Shown one piece after another: positions 40,141-50,258 of a DNA stretch of 64,000 nucleotides. The stretch is from Cercophora sp. LCS_1. Lineage: Eukaryota > Ascomycota > Sordariomycetes > Sordariales > Lasiosphaeriaceae. The notes under the pieces were generated by a model. The model searched no databases, was not told the DNA's origin, and saw only the letters and a list, made by a program, of their open reading frames with translations. The translations under genes and the position numbers were made by a program. Each line of letters opens with the position of its first letter. The stretch's first letter is position 1. Location of the stretch: the NCBI GenBank assembly GCA_036250225.1, contig JAPZLL010000029.1:124001-188000 (forward strand), given 5' to 3'.

Positions 40141-41270
40141 ATGGCGACGGACATCAATCTCGCCGTCGGCGACTGCTACATCGCGCCGGGTGTCAGGGCA
40201 GACGAGGGCTTCTTCTCCTGTGGGAACTCTCGCTACGGCTACAAAACGTGTTGCGGTGCCGGCGACACCTGCTTGAAGGCAAACGCCTGCTATAATGCCA
40301 GATTCGGTCTTACCTACCTCCTCGGATGCAGCGATCCCGACTATCGAGACTCTAGTTGTCCGGACAAGGTGTTTGATGGTAAGCGACTGCACTCTCCCCC
40401 CTTTCTGTTCGCTGGCTAACCCCGCTGATAGATAACCCGTGGGTTGGGTTGTCCTATTGCAACGGGACATCGAATCAATGGGTCGCCTGTGCGCAACCAC
40501 GAAAGGAAGCAGCCCTCGACGTGCCAGCCCCTTGCTGGTGTCCGAAGACAAATGACCCGGCCTTCGCCTTTTCCGCTCCGAATAACATCGGCGCTATCGC
40601 TGCGCTTCCGCCAGTCTCGGGGCGGAGCGTAAGTTGGCTTGACGGCTACACCCCAACAATCACGACGACGCTGCCAATCAGCCAGGCATCGACGTCAGGT
40701 TCGGCATCCTCGTCCGCTGGAACGACCAGCCAAAGCACCAACCAAAGCACTCCCACCTCCCAAGCGACCCCGGGGCCATCCGAGTCAGTGACGCCGGCGC
40801 CGGGTTCGCAACAAGACGACGCAGGTCTTTCGAATAACGCGAAGATTGGCATCGGGGTGGGGATAGGCATTGCAGGTACACTTCTGGTTCTCGGGCTGTT
40901 GTTACTATTCCTTCGATACCGGAAGAAGCGAATGGCCGAAGCCGGCACAAAGGAGGGAGATTCGCCAGGTTCTGTTGAGCCAAAGCCCGACGCCCCGCCA
41001 GGAATTCTACCAGGCACGCCAAGTACCCCAGCTACGGCTGCACCATCAGAGCTCGAGCCCACGGCGGCGAGGCCTTGGTCTCTGCGAAGTGAGCTGGAAA
41101 GCGGGACACCAACATCGATGAACGAGGGCAAGTTCCATCCATCGCCCCAGTCGGGATATGGTGACGGTCCCGTTGGATATCCTGGACAGCCAACACCTTA
41201 CCGGCACAGCCCTATGCCCCAGCCGGCGCCGCATGGTCCATTGCATCCGATTGTTGAGCTTCCTGGGTAA
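40141..41270 (+). CDS. Cys-rich single-pass membrane protein A
   Basis: Two exons: join(40141..40378,40432..41270), 358 residues; the 53-bp intron (GTAAGC..GATAG) joins KVFD|NPWVGLSYC. No signal peptide is seen at the start (MATDINLAV), so an N-out orientation without cleavage or an unannotated 5' exon is possible. The ectodomain has a Cys-rich module (GDCYIAP, FFSCGNSRYGYKTCCGAGDTCLKANACYN, LGCSDPDYRDSSCPD) and a second Cys group (PCWCP). A Ser/Thr-rich stalk (about 180-225) follows, then one membrane helix (IGIAGTLLVLGLLLLFL, about 243-259) and a basic, Pro-rich cytoplasmic tail. The layout is that of a fungal wall sensor-like or glycoprotein receptor-type protein. A paralogue lies at 49159..50258. 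Confidence 0.85.
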
Positions 41271-41970
41271 ACATAAGTAGATGGTACCCGCACTGGCCCG
41301 GATGGTGTATCAATGGTACACAAGGACGGACTTTACGATGGATGTCGACAAGTGAGGAGTCGAGTCCGCGACGGGTCCGCGAGATGGACGACTTGTGGCA
41401 GCTTCGACGCCATATGACAAAGATGGAGTGGTCAAAGTGACAGTGAAATGAGAAATGTTGCAGGTAGTATAATGGAAGCTCGGTCTATTTTGCAGTTGCC
41501 CAGTACAATCGGCCCACCAAATCAATGACAAGAAGCCATTGAATGCTTGGCGCTACCCAGTCCAATCCAGGATGCAACAACAATGCACCCACGTCATCTC
41601 TTACACTTTTGAGTGCCCACTTTCCGCTGTTCCCGGATTGCTTCCCCAGATCCCGTGATTGCATTTCCCGAAGTGGACAATTGGGCGTAAATTAGCTGGC
41701 ATCTCACGAGCTGGCCTGACTTGCCGGCCGTCTTCAGGCTAAACACCTCCACATTTATTCTCAGCTCCCAAGACGGCGACACACTGCCCGGAGGTTTTTC
41801 GTTTCCCGTAACTGGTCCGGCATATGGCGCCGGTTCTTGTCAATGGCCCCTTGTCCCCGTGATATCAACGCAGCATTAAACATGAAGCGGCACGACGCCA
41901 TTCCCGCTGCCACGTTTTTTTCCTCTCCTTCGAGTTCGGAGTTTAGGTTCGACTTGAGCATACTGTCACC
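41271..41970. other. Intergenic, LPMO promoter
   Basis: 700 bp between Cys-rich protein A and the AA9 gene. It should contain the LPMO promoter. No clear motif stood out. Confidence 0.4.
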
Positions 41971-42767
41971 ATGAAGCTGCTTCACCTTTTGCTGGCGGCG
42001 TCCGCTGCCGAGGCTCACTGTAAGTCATTCTCTCTCTATCTCTCTCTGCTATGACGAGGGGCCACAGGAGCTGACGTTTACCAAGACCGCTTCTCCAAAA
42101 TCGTCGTCAACGGCGTCGCCGAGACAAAGGAATGGACCGCCGTCCGCCAGACCAAGAACTACCAAGGCAACCAGGGCGTGACGGACGTTAACAGCGCCGA
42201 TATGCGCTGCTTCCAGATGCGCGCCGGCACGTCGACTGCCACGATCGAGGCTGGACAGAAGCTCGGGTTTATCGCCAACGCCCAGGTCACGCATTTTGGA
42301 CCCGTGCAGTTTTACATGGCCAAGGTCCCTGATAGTGCCAATATCAACTCGTGGGATCCCGCTGGCAATGTTTGGTTCAAGGTTGCTAGCATCGATGCCG
42401 TGAGGACTGGCAGTGGGTGGGATTGGCCTGCTTATAGTGAGTTGTTCATGTGATGATGTTGAGGACAATGTGCTGACGGGAAACAGACAAGCAAGTTGTC
42501 GATTTCACTGTGCCGAAGAGCGTCCCGAGCGGCAAGTACTTGGTTCGTGTGGAGAGCATTGCGCTTCATCAAGCGCAGTCGGCTGGTGGTGCGCAGATAT
42601 ATCTGTCCTGTGCTCAGGTTGAGGTTACGGGTGGCGGAAATGGTAGTCCGGGACCCCTTGTGTCATTCCCTGGTGCGTATCGGTCCAGTGATCCGGGCTT
42701 GATCTGGCTGTATCACCCTGTTAAGACGAGCTATACTGCTCCTGGCCCCAAGGTCTGGGAGGGTTAA
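41971..42767 (+). CDS. AA9 lytic polysaccharide monooxygenase
   Basis: Three exons: join(41971..42019,42086..42436,42487..42767), 226 residues. The 15-residue signal peptide (MKLLHLLLAASAAEA) ends directly before His16, the N-terminal histidine of the copper His-brace, giving mature HYRFSKIVVNGVAETKEW. This fixes intron 1 (42020..42085: donor GTAAGT, GCTGAC branch, CCAAG acceptor); nearer AG acceptors give a stop or a poor start. The second brace His lies in VTHFGPVQFYMAK and the axial Tyr/Gln pair in QIYLSCAQVEV. Two Cys (RCFQMRAG, YLSC) likely form the core disulfide. There is no linker or CBM1. Role: copper-dependent oxidative cleavage of cellulose or hemicellulose, secreted. Subtle features (no second Cys pair) suggest a minimal AA9. 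Intact. Confidence 0.93.
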
Positions 42768-43119
42768 GCTGGGTGGTGATGGAATAGGGGAGGTGGATCA
42801 GGAGGAGGGGAGGGGTAGATGTAAGGCAATCATTTCTAGCCTAGCAGCTTTCGTCCCTTGGTTTCCGAAGGAACGAGCCAAGGATACACCATTCATGCTG
42901 TTGGCTCTGTTCAGATCGCGTGCCTCAACCTCGATGCACTTACAAACCCTGCAGTTGTCATGGAACATTTCTAAGCGATATGCTCAACACCACCCCTTTG
43001 TTTGTTTTGCAAGACCATAGTCCGCTGTAACAAGGGAGTGTAGGTATTTATTCGACACCCACCACTGGACAAACGTACCCCCAATACCATCACCTCCTTC
43101 TAACACCCCAAGCGTCATC
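42768..43119. other. Intergenic, 352 bp
   Basis: LPMO 3' UTR and promoter side of the decayed SDR. Nothing recognisable. Confidence 0.4.
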
Positions 43120-44156
43120 ATGCCCACCGTCCTCACCACAGGTGCAAACCGCGGTCTAGGCCGCGCCCTCGTCGCCCGCTACCTCCTCCAACCAAACGCA
43201 ACCGTCATAGCCGCAAACCGGGGAATCTCAGATCCCTCGCCCCAATCCTTATCCTCCCTCCCGCAAGCAGAAAACATAGCTACTCGCCCTCCCCTACGAC
43301 GCAGCTTCCCCAACCGCAGCGAAATCCTCACAAGTAAGCATGGTATCACGCACCTCGATCTCGTTATTGCAAACGCAGGCATCATGCGTGCATTTCCTCT
43401 CGTCAAAGATGTCACGCAGGGGCAGATACTTGAGCACTTACAGGTCAATGTTTTTGGCGTGGTGACTTTGTATCAGGCCACGAGAGAGTTGCTTGCCAAA
43501 GCGCAAAGCGGTGGGTAAGTCAGTTTTTGCGGCAATGGGGAGTGGAGCTGGGTCTTTGGGGTGAGTTTTCTGTTTTCCCTTTCAAAGCACAGCAAGGGAG
43601 CACAAGGGAGAAGAGACTGACAAGACAGGAAACAACCGCCCGTCTCGAACGCAGCATATGGCTCTGGCAAGGCAATGCTCAACTGGTTTGGGGTAAGAAT
43701 GAATGCCGAGGAGGAGAGAATTGTGGCTGCCGTGTTGGATCCGGCATTTGTGCAGACTGAGTCTAGTAGGTTTTGGTCTCCCTGACAGGCACTGAAAGTT
43801 TGTTGACGGTGATTGGAAATTGTGTCAGAAACACTGCACTGCTTATTCAAGTAGAAAACCGTGATTGTATTCTGTGCTCTATCCTCAGCTTTCTGGCCAT
43901 GGCCAGAAAGCCTTCTTCTTATAGATCCGTCAGTTGGATCGAGGCCTCCAGTAGGCCACGCAAGCTGGTGGCACTAGCTGACGAATCCATCGTCTGGAGC
44001 CTGACAAATTGGTCGGCCAGACAGTTTGGGATGGAGGAAGCGCCGCTTACTGTTGATCAGTCGGTGGATGGCATGGCCAATGTCCTTGGCGAGGTAGGAA
44101 AGGAGAGACATGGTGGCCGGGCTGTGCTTTGGACAGGGGACGTTCAAGATTGGTAG
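43120..44156 (+). pseudogene. Decayed short-chain dehydrogenase with an insertion
   Basis: Parts of one SDR gene are visible in changing frames. It starts normally (TVLTTGANRGLGRALVARYLL, the nucleotide loop), drifts out of frame around 43280-43330, returns for KHGITHLDLVIANAGIMRAFPL (NAG region) and VNVFGVVTLYQATREL, and reaches a GTAAGT donor near 43516. Downstream, NAAYGSGKAMLNWFGVRMNAEEERIVAAVLDPAFVQTE (Tyr/Lys helix with YGSGK) is in another frame, near 43650-43760. The C-terminal part (FGMEEAPLTVDQSVDGM, RAVLWTGDVQDW) resumes only after about 240 bp of unrelated sequence (about 43760-44005). At least two frame changes and this insertion make it non-functional. What the inserted sequence is could not be determined; it has no clear terminal repeats. 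Confidence 0.7.
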
Positions 44157-44242
44157 ACCATAGCGTCTTCAAATTATGGGCAGAGTTAGTTCTCAATATT
44201 CTGGGGAACATGCTCGTTACGTACAGTTATGAGTCCACCGAC

Positions 44243-44748
44243 CTAATCAATCTTCGTCCACCAAATCGTAGACCCAGTCCCTACCAACGCCAGATAGACC
44301 ACCTCCTCTGTCCTAATGAGCTCGTAGTCCCTCAACATAGTAGTTCCCATCATACTAGGCACGCTCGCTACGGTAATCGGCCCATGGTGAACCACACCGG
44401 TGTCTCCGTTATCCTCTTCGATCGTGAAATGCCCAGCATACGACATCGCGTGGTGGGCGGCAATAACCCAATCTTCATGAGGTTGCGTGGAGTTTGGTGG
44501 CCATGAGATGGTCATTGGTCGATACTCAGACTCCGTCGCGGCCATGTTAACGGAGATGTAGCCATTCGGATTGTACACCAGTAGGCCAGTCGGAGCGTTA
44601 CCCCATTGGTTTGGTGCTGTCGAGTTGGAGCTGTGGGGAATTAGTTGTCTGAAGAAGCAAGGGCTGATGGTGAGGCGTGAACAAACGTTCTGGTGACATT
44701 GAGCATCGAGTACGAGCCGAGGAGGTTTGGAAGTTTGCTGGGCTTCAT
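44243..44748 (-). CDS. Lipocalin-like domain protein
   Basis: Two exons: complement(join(44243..44630,44687..44748)), 149 residues. The 56-bp intron (donor GTTTGT, CTAAT branch, CCCACAG acceptor) joins NVTRT|SNSTAP. Features of the fungal lipocalin-like domain (as in PF13924): LLGSYSMLNVTRT, PTGLLVYNPNGYISVNMAA, SYAGHFTIEEDNGDTGVVHHGPITVAS, and a final RDYELI ... YLALVGTGSTIWW. Such proteins often accompany biosynthetic or catabolic clusters, possibly as binding proteins or isomerases. No signal peptide. A close relative with a premature stop lies 400 bp away at 45169..45572. An alternative upstream Met at 44907 would add 53 residues and is less likely. Confidence 0.75.
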
Positions 44749-45168
44749 ACTGACTTCTAATAACTGGGTTTTATCCTGGACGCCAGATTCGCGAGATGAA
44801 GAGGGGGAAAGGCTTGTGATTTGTACCTGACAGAGCCCGAACTCCTGAGCTTCCCGGAGTCCGTACCCCGAAATTATCAATACAGCTGTGCCGCACACAG
44901 TCCGCATCGCAACCCGTCATCCGGGTTCAAGACAGGACTGAGGACGCGGGACAAAGCGGGGTTCGTTGCAGCGGTTACCGTCTTGCCGTTGCTGGGCGTC
45001 AGCACACAGCCAAGCGGATGACATGCAGTCAGCGCTTATCATAGCCGAGTCTCGTTACACCAAGCGGAGAGCATCCTCCATGAAGAGAGTCACATTTAAG
45101 GTGTCACCGATGACATGAAGTAGCGTGCAACCTCTGCTCAGTTGTATCTGTGCCAACGGCAAGACCGA

Positions 45169-45572
45169 TCACTCAACCCTTCTCCCCCAAGTCTCGCTGT
45201 TAGAGCTCGCCGCATTCCCCGTGATCACCAAGTACGTCGCCCCGCCTCCGTCCTTGACCGTATAATCCCGATACTGTACACCGCCAACCATGCTCAGCGC
45301 ATTCGTGATCTGCCCGTGTATGACAGTGCCATGCGTCTCATTATCCGGCACATCTTTAGAGATAGACAAATTGACCACATACGACAAGATATATTTTGCC
45401 GCGAGCGCCTAGTCTGTGCCCGACTGTGTTGCGTTGGAAGGCCATGCAATGCTGTGCGGTCTGAATTCTGGCTCTGATGCCGAGAGGAGGGCGGAGACGC
45501 AGCCTTCTTTGGTGTAGATGAGGACACCAGTGGGTGGCGCAACCCCAACTTTCGAGATCGGATTGGGTGAGA
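45169..45572 (-). pseudogene. Lipocalin-like paralogue with premature TAG
   Basis: The frame from 45572 downwards reads NPISKVGVAPPTGVLIYTK, SALLSASEPEFRPHSIAWP, then TQSGTD-stop-ALAAKYILSYVVNL, HGTVIHGQITNALSMVG and TYLVITGNAASSNSETW. It matches the intact neighbour block for block (APTGLLVYNPNGY, SEYRPMTISWP, HEDWVIAAHHAMSY, HHGPITVAS). The TAG at 45409..45411 stands exactly where the neighbour has Trp (DW), i.e. TGG to TAG. The 5' exon could not be placed, although an acceptor-like CAACAG precedes 45572. A tandem duplicate that has lost function. Confidence 0.78.
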
Positions 45573-46290
45573 CTGTTGGATTGCCAGTCTTATTTGGTTG
45601 AAAGGGAGGGATACAGAGGGGATGTACGTAGTATTGTTATGCATGGTGTATGTGCTTGGAGAACGGCGAGGATGGTTTCGTTCAACGTACTCAGGGCTCT
45701 GTGGTATGTTGTGACAGCCAAGAGCGTGGAGACAGTATACAGATTAGGACTGTTGTTACGTGGAAGCAGAGGTATAAATACCTACTCATTTCTTGAGAGG
45801 AGGCGGACTGTTTGCGAATGCCTTCCTCCCCGACTTACATCCTCTTCTCACAATGTTCTTTGGGTACCGAGATGTGGGACTTCACAAGTTGGATGTCGGA
45901 AACACGACGACGGAGGCATTGCTGGGCGCATTGAGCGTTACCCGTGAATGGTCGTTCACACTCTGCGGAATGGAACCCAACCAAGCCACACAGCTCCGCA
46001 GTTAAACGAGCAAGCAGGAAAGAGGCGCGGGATGTGCAGCGGCGTCTTGCTCGCTTGACAGTGAGAAAACACGGAAGTGAACCGTGGCCGAGCGTTTGTG
46101 TAACAAGCTGCCATTGCCAGAAACTGAACTGTGTAACATGTGTTCGCCGAGGCTTCAACATGGGGCCCTGATTCTCCCAGTTCCAGTCCCAGAAAGCATC
46201 GCCCTCAGTTCCGAGTCGTCCAGAGAGAGACATATAAGCTTGCAGATTGCCCCGATCTAATGCTCGCAAAAGCTGAATGTTTGCTGTCCA

Positions 46291-48287
46291 TCACGTTAGC
46301 CAACGGAACTCAAGTGGTGGCGGCGGGTGTCTCACCCCTTCCATGTACTCGGAGAACTTCTCTTGCTTATTGCTCCGCTCCTCCATTAGCTTGGCGCGGT
46401 AGTCAACGGCCTGCTCCCACGACAGAGGAAAGTCGTCTATCATCTTGACCGTCAAGTCGTAGAGCTCGTTGGGGAGCGTCGCAAGGACGCCCTCCTCGCG
46501 CACAAGGTCCGACCACCAGTCCTTTCGTTGAGGAGGGACAACAGCCGACGACAGAATCGGACGGTTGGGGTCAATCAGGAACATGGCCAGAATCTTCCTG
46601 TGTCCGGGGCGGGATTTGTCGATCAGCTCAAAAGGCTGAACCTGGTGTTGCAGACAGTTGGGGAAGACGAGCAAGCGACCCTCGCGGGTGAGCACTCGTC
46701 CCAAGTCCTGGATGGCAGGGCCCTCCTGCTCGATGCCAAGGAAGCTCTCCAGGGAGTGGTACTCATTTTGCTCCGGTTTCATAATGATATCCTCAGTGTC
46801 CATGGCTTGGCGGAAGGCGAGGAAGCTGTTCTGGATGTTCTCCTGGTCAAAGTAGTACAGGGCAGAGGCACAGATCCTCTCGTTGAGCGTGCCTTCAACA
46901 TGCCATGTGCCGCCAGGGTACTTGGGCTTGTCGGGCGTCAGGACAATGTTGGCGAGCTTGAAGATGACCTGGAGGCCCTTCGGGAAGTCACCCAGGCGGA
47001 CGGCGGGCTTATCGCTGCGAGCGGCCAGCTCGGCCTGGCTGATGTACTCGCGAGGCTCGCGCCACTCTAGAATCCGATGCTCCTCCTTCCACTCCCGGTA
47101 TTCGTACTCCCACTTCCAATCCTCATTTTCCTCGTCGTCCTCATCGTCCTCATCGTCCCCCATGTCCTCATCTTCCTCGCCGTCGGCGGTTTTCTTGCCG
47201 TTCTCGTCGACATAGCACTCATTCTTGGGATCCCACCGCGACTTGTGTCCTTCACGATCCGGAATATCGTAGTAAACACCGGCAGGGAATGTGTAATCTT
47301 CCTCGCCGGTGCCTTCGATGTTGAACCGGAAGTTCTCCTGGAAGCTGCTGGCTGAATCCTCAAACAGCGGCAACGACGCGGTCAAAACACGCTCCAAGAT
47401 GTTGTACAGGGGTTTGTGCTTGCCCGGGTGCAAATTGTTGATATAGCTGGTGATCCTGGCAACTCCGTCCTTGACCTCAACTTGGGATGGCAACCATTGG
47501 AAGGAGCCGAGGAGGATTGGTATCGGATGACCGCCCCAACCCCTGTGCTCCGGTGTCTTCTGTGCCTCATACTTGGCTACAGGGGTGCCCTTCCCCGTGT
47601 GCCTGATACAGTCGTCAAGCGGGACAGTGCCATCAGGTAGAGCGCGTGTGACACCCCATACGACGGGGAACAGCGACGGGTGGACAAGGTCCAGAACCGT
47701 CTCATCCGAGCCTGGATGCCAGTCCTTGAGCCTGTCGGGAATATCCTCCAGCGTCTTGACGGCCTCTTTCAGCTCCTTCTGGAGGTCCTCGGAGATGGCC
47801 TTGTCTGATTTGACGACTGCGAGCTCTGCGTCAAGGATCTTGACCCGGCCGGTTTGCTTGAAAGACTCGGCCTTGTCCCGAAGCTCCTTGATGCACTGGC
47901 GCGCATGTCAGCCGGGATGGTATTCCCCACGTGGGGAGAGTGTGGAAGACTTACAAACTCGAACATCTGGTCGCTAAGGAAGACGGGGTCTTCCGGGGCC
48001 GAATCCAGACGCTCCTGCCACCCGCGCACGCCCTCATCCTTCCACTTGGCAACAATGTCCTCGTTGAACACTTTGGTCTCCCAGTCGGGTTTGTCGGTAA
48101 TCTGGTTGATAAAGTCGAGCATCCGCTTTTCGCGAAGAGTGACGCCGCCGCTCGCCCAGCCGTCGAGCGCGATCGGGAAAATCGGGGTCAGCGTGCCCTG
48201 CTGAGCCCAGCGCACCCCATCCTGGTTCCTGCGGTAGTGTGGTAGCCCAAAGCCGGGAAACTTGTTTGTCTGCTCAGATTGCGCCAT
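46291..48287 (-). CDS. DUF4246-domain protein
   Basis: Two exons: complement(join(46291..47895,47955..48287)), 645 residues; the 59-bp intron (GTAAGT..GCCAG) joins QMFEF|CIKELRDKAES. Start at the Met before AQSEQTNKFPGFGLP; the Met at 48356 would add 23 residues. DUF4246 features: FPGFGLPHYRRNQDG and RMLDFINQITDKPDW at the N terminus, WHPGSDETVLDLVHPSLFPVVWG, FQWLPSQVEV, SYINNLHP, WHVEGTLNERICASALYYFDQENI, QDLGRVLTREGRLLVFPNCLQHQV, PGHRKILAMFLIDPNRPILS. Several His/Asp positions (WHVEGT, NLHP, HQVQP) suggest a 2-oxoglutarate-dioxygenase-like barrel, but the function is unknown. A very acidic stretch (about 17 Asp/Glu in 22 residues, near residue 330) lies in a surface insertion. Intact. Confidence 0.9.
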
Positions 48288-49158
48288 CTCGGAGGTTGCA
48301 GGCCGATTGCTTTGGAAGTCGGGATGATGCTGGAGATATCCTGTTGCGTTGGGCATCGACGTCGCGACAATATATGGAGTTCGCCAAATGCCAAGACAAC
48401 GCCCCTATCCGTGCGCTGGGCTAGCGATTGGTGCCTGCACCATGCCCTCAAAGGGTTTGCTGCGCGAAGCTCGTCAGGACACAAGCGACGCCAAACCAAT
48501 CGATGTGACCTGGGAATCCGGACGAGACCTTGGAGAGATGCACCTATCTGATGGATGAGTCAACGTGGATAAACCGTGCAACATGAAGTGTGCTTGTTGT
48601 TTCCGTGCGTTGTTGCGGTTGTGGAATGGAATCATTCGCGGTGGATGTTGATCCCTGCTGTTATCGAGACTGTCGTGGAGAAGGAGAAGCTGCCGTGAGA
48701 TCCCCTCCTCGCGATAAGAACTTATCATATCTTATCGCGGCCTAACAAAACCCCACCCAACTGACTGTCTCCACCTGCCTACCCAGTCCCCCCTGGGATA
48801 ACCCATGTCTCAGCTGGTCCTCAGCTTCATCACCGCTCTTTCCTCCACCAAAATAAAAAAAAGGAAAGTGGGAGCGATGAAGAACCATTGGCACCAAATC
48901 CCGATGTGCAACCGCGACGCATCTTCCCAACAACCGCTATTCATGCTTGCCCGAGCGACACCTTCTCAATCCCGCCAAGATCGGCCCGCCAAGTCGCAGC
49001 TAGCATTCACCCAGGGGGTGCGTCATTGGCCATCGCTTTGCGCTGGCGTCAACGACGTCATTCTCAATGAGATATTTGGGAAACATGGCACCCATTGTCG
49101 CTGGCGCCCTGGTGGCCCCTCAACCCTCGGGAACAACTGAGACGTTGATCGTGACACC
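48288..49158. other. Intergenic, nothing recognised
   Basis: About 870 bp between the divergent DUF4246 gene and Cys-rich protein B. Contains both promoters. No distinct motif. Confidence 0.5.
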
Positions 49159-50258
49159 ATGAGCGACCCCAACATTTTCGTCAGCAATGGCACCTGCTAT
49201 TCCGCCGCTGGGAAGAGGTTGCACAGCAGCTTCATCCCGTGCGGAAACGCTGCGTATGGACACCACGCATGCTGCGGCGCCGGGGATTTCTGTCTAGAGG
49301 AGAACTCGTGCTGGGGCAAACATGGAGAGGGGTATGGCAGCGAGCTCACATACATGGCCGGGTGTACGGACCCGACCTACAGTGATCCGAGCTGTCCCAA
49401 GAAGGAGTTTGGTGAGTGCATCATCGCGAATATGCTTGGGAGGAGTTACGACTAACCGTTGCAGACCAACCTTGGATCGCGCTCACCCGCTGTGACCCGC
49501 CAGACGATTCCGAGTGGGCTCCTTGCGAGCAAGAGGGTTCGCCGACGACGCTGCAGAACGGCGCATATTGCAGTTGCACTGATGCTGCAAAGACAACAAT
49601 CGCCTTCACCATCGGGACGGTCATCCCAAATACAGCTTCGCTACCCCGAACCATCGGTGAAAGTATCCAATTCATGGCAGGGCATTTCCCGACATCTCCT
49701 CCAGCACCGGGGCCGTCAGGGTCGGGCACTAATCCGGGCAGCGGCAGCGGGAGTGCAGGGCCAAGCGCGACGAGACCTGGTTCTTCAGGCAGCTCTGGTG
49801 GCAATCCCAGCGAAACAGATCCAGCTGGCTCCAATGATGGGAATGGTGGGAGCTCAGGGTCGGGAATGAGTCAAGGGACCAAAATCGCGATCGGAGTTGG
49901 TGCCTCAGTTGGCGTCCTCGTGTTGTTGGCGGCGCTGGTGGCCTTGTTCATCCTCCGTCGCAGGCGGTCAGGCAAAGATGGAATCGTTGGTGGGAAGAGC
50001 TGGAAGCGAGCGTCAGCGACATCGACCGCGCCCACGGTACCGGAAGCGGACGGGAAGAGCGTTTCGGAAACAGACGGCCGGGCGGCACCTCCCTGGGCCA
50101 TGCGAAGCGAACTGGAGGGGAGACAGGTTGCTGGAGCCACGAAAGGGCCCAATGGGGAGAAGCTGCAGGCCAATGGCCATCCCACCGGGACAGGCACGAG
50201 GTTGGACAACGTCGCCGAATTACCGGGGAGCGAAGCGTGGCCGAGCACAGGCAGATAA
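49159..50258 (+). CDS. Cys-rich single-pass membrane protein B
   Basis: Two exons: join(49159..49411,49465..50258), 348 residues; the 53-bp intron (GTGAGT..TTGCAG, GACTAAC branch) joins KKEFD|QPWIALTRC. Paralogue of protein A: same module order (NGTCYSAAG, SFIPCGNAAYGHHACCGAGDFCLEENSCW, YMAGCTDPTYSDPSCPK) and the intron is at the same place (two residues before the conserved PW). The Ser/Gly/Pro-rich stalk (about 170-235) is followed by one helix (VGVLVLLAALVALFIL, about 245-262) and a basic tail (RRRRSGK). The stalk is Gly/Ser-rich rather than Thr-rich. The start has no signal peptide, as in A. The second Cys group (CDPPDDSEWAPCEQE, YCSC) is also kept. Confidence 0.85.

Noticed and set aside
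41971..42085. LPMO intron 1 acceptors at CCACAG (42067) or GGAG (42070)
   Set aside because: The first gives an immediate stop and the second a mature start HSDVYQD; CCAAG gives HYRFSKIVVNG as in AA9.
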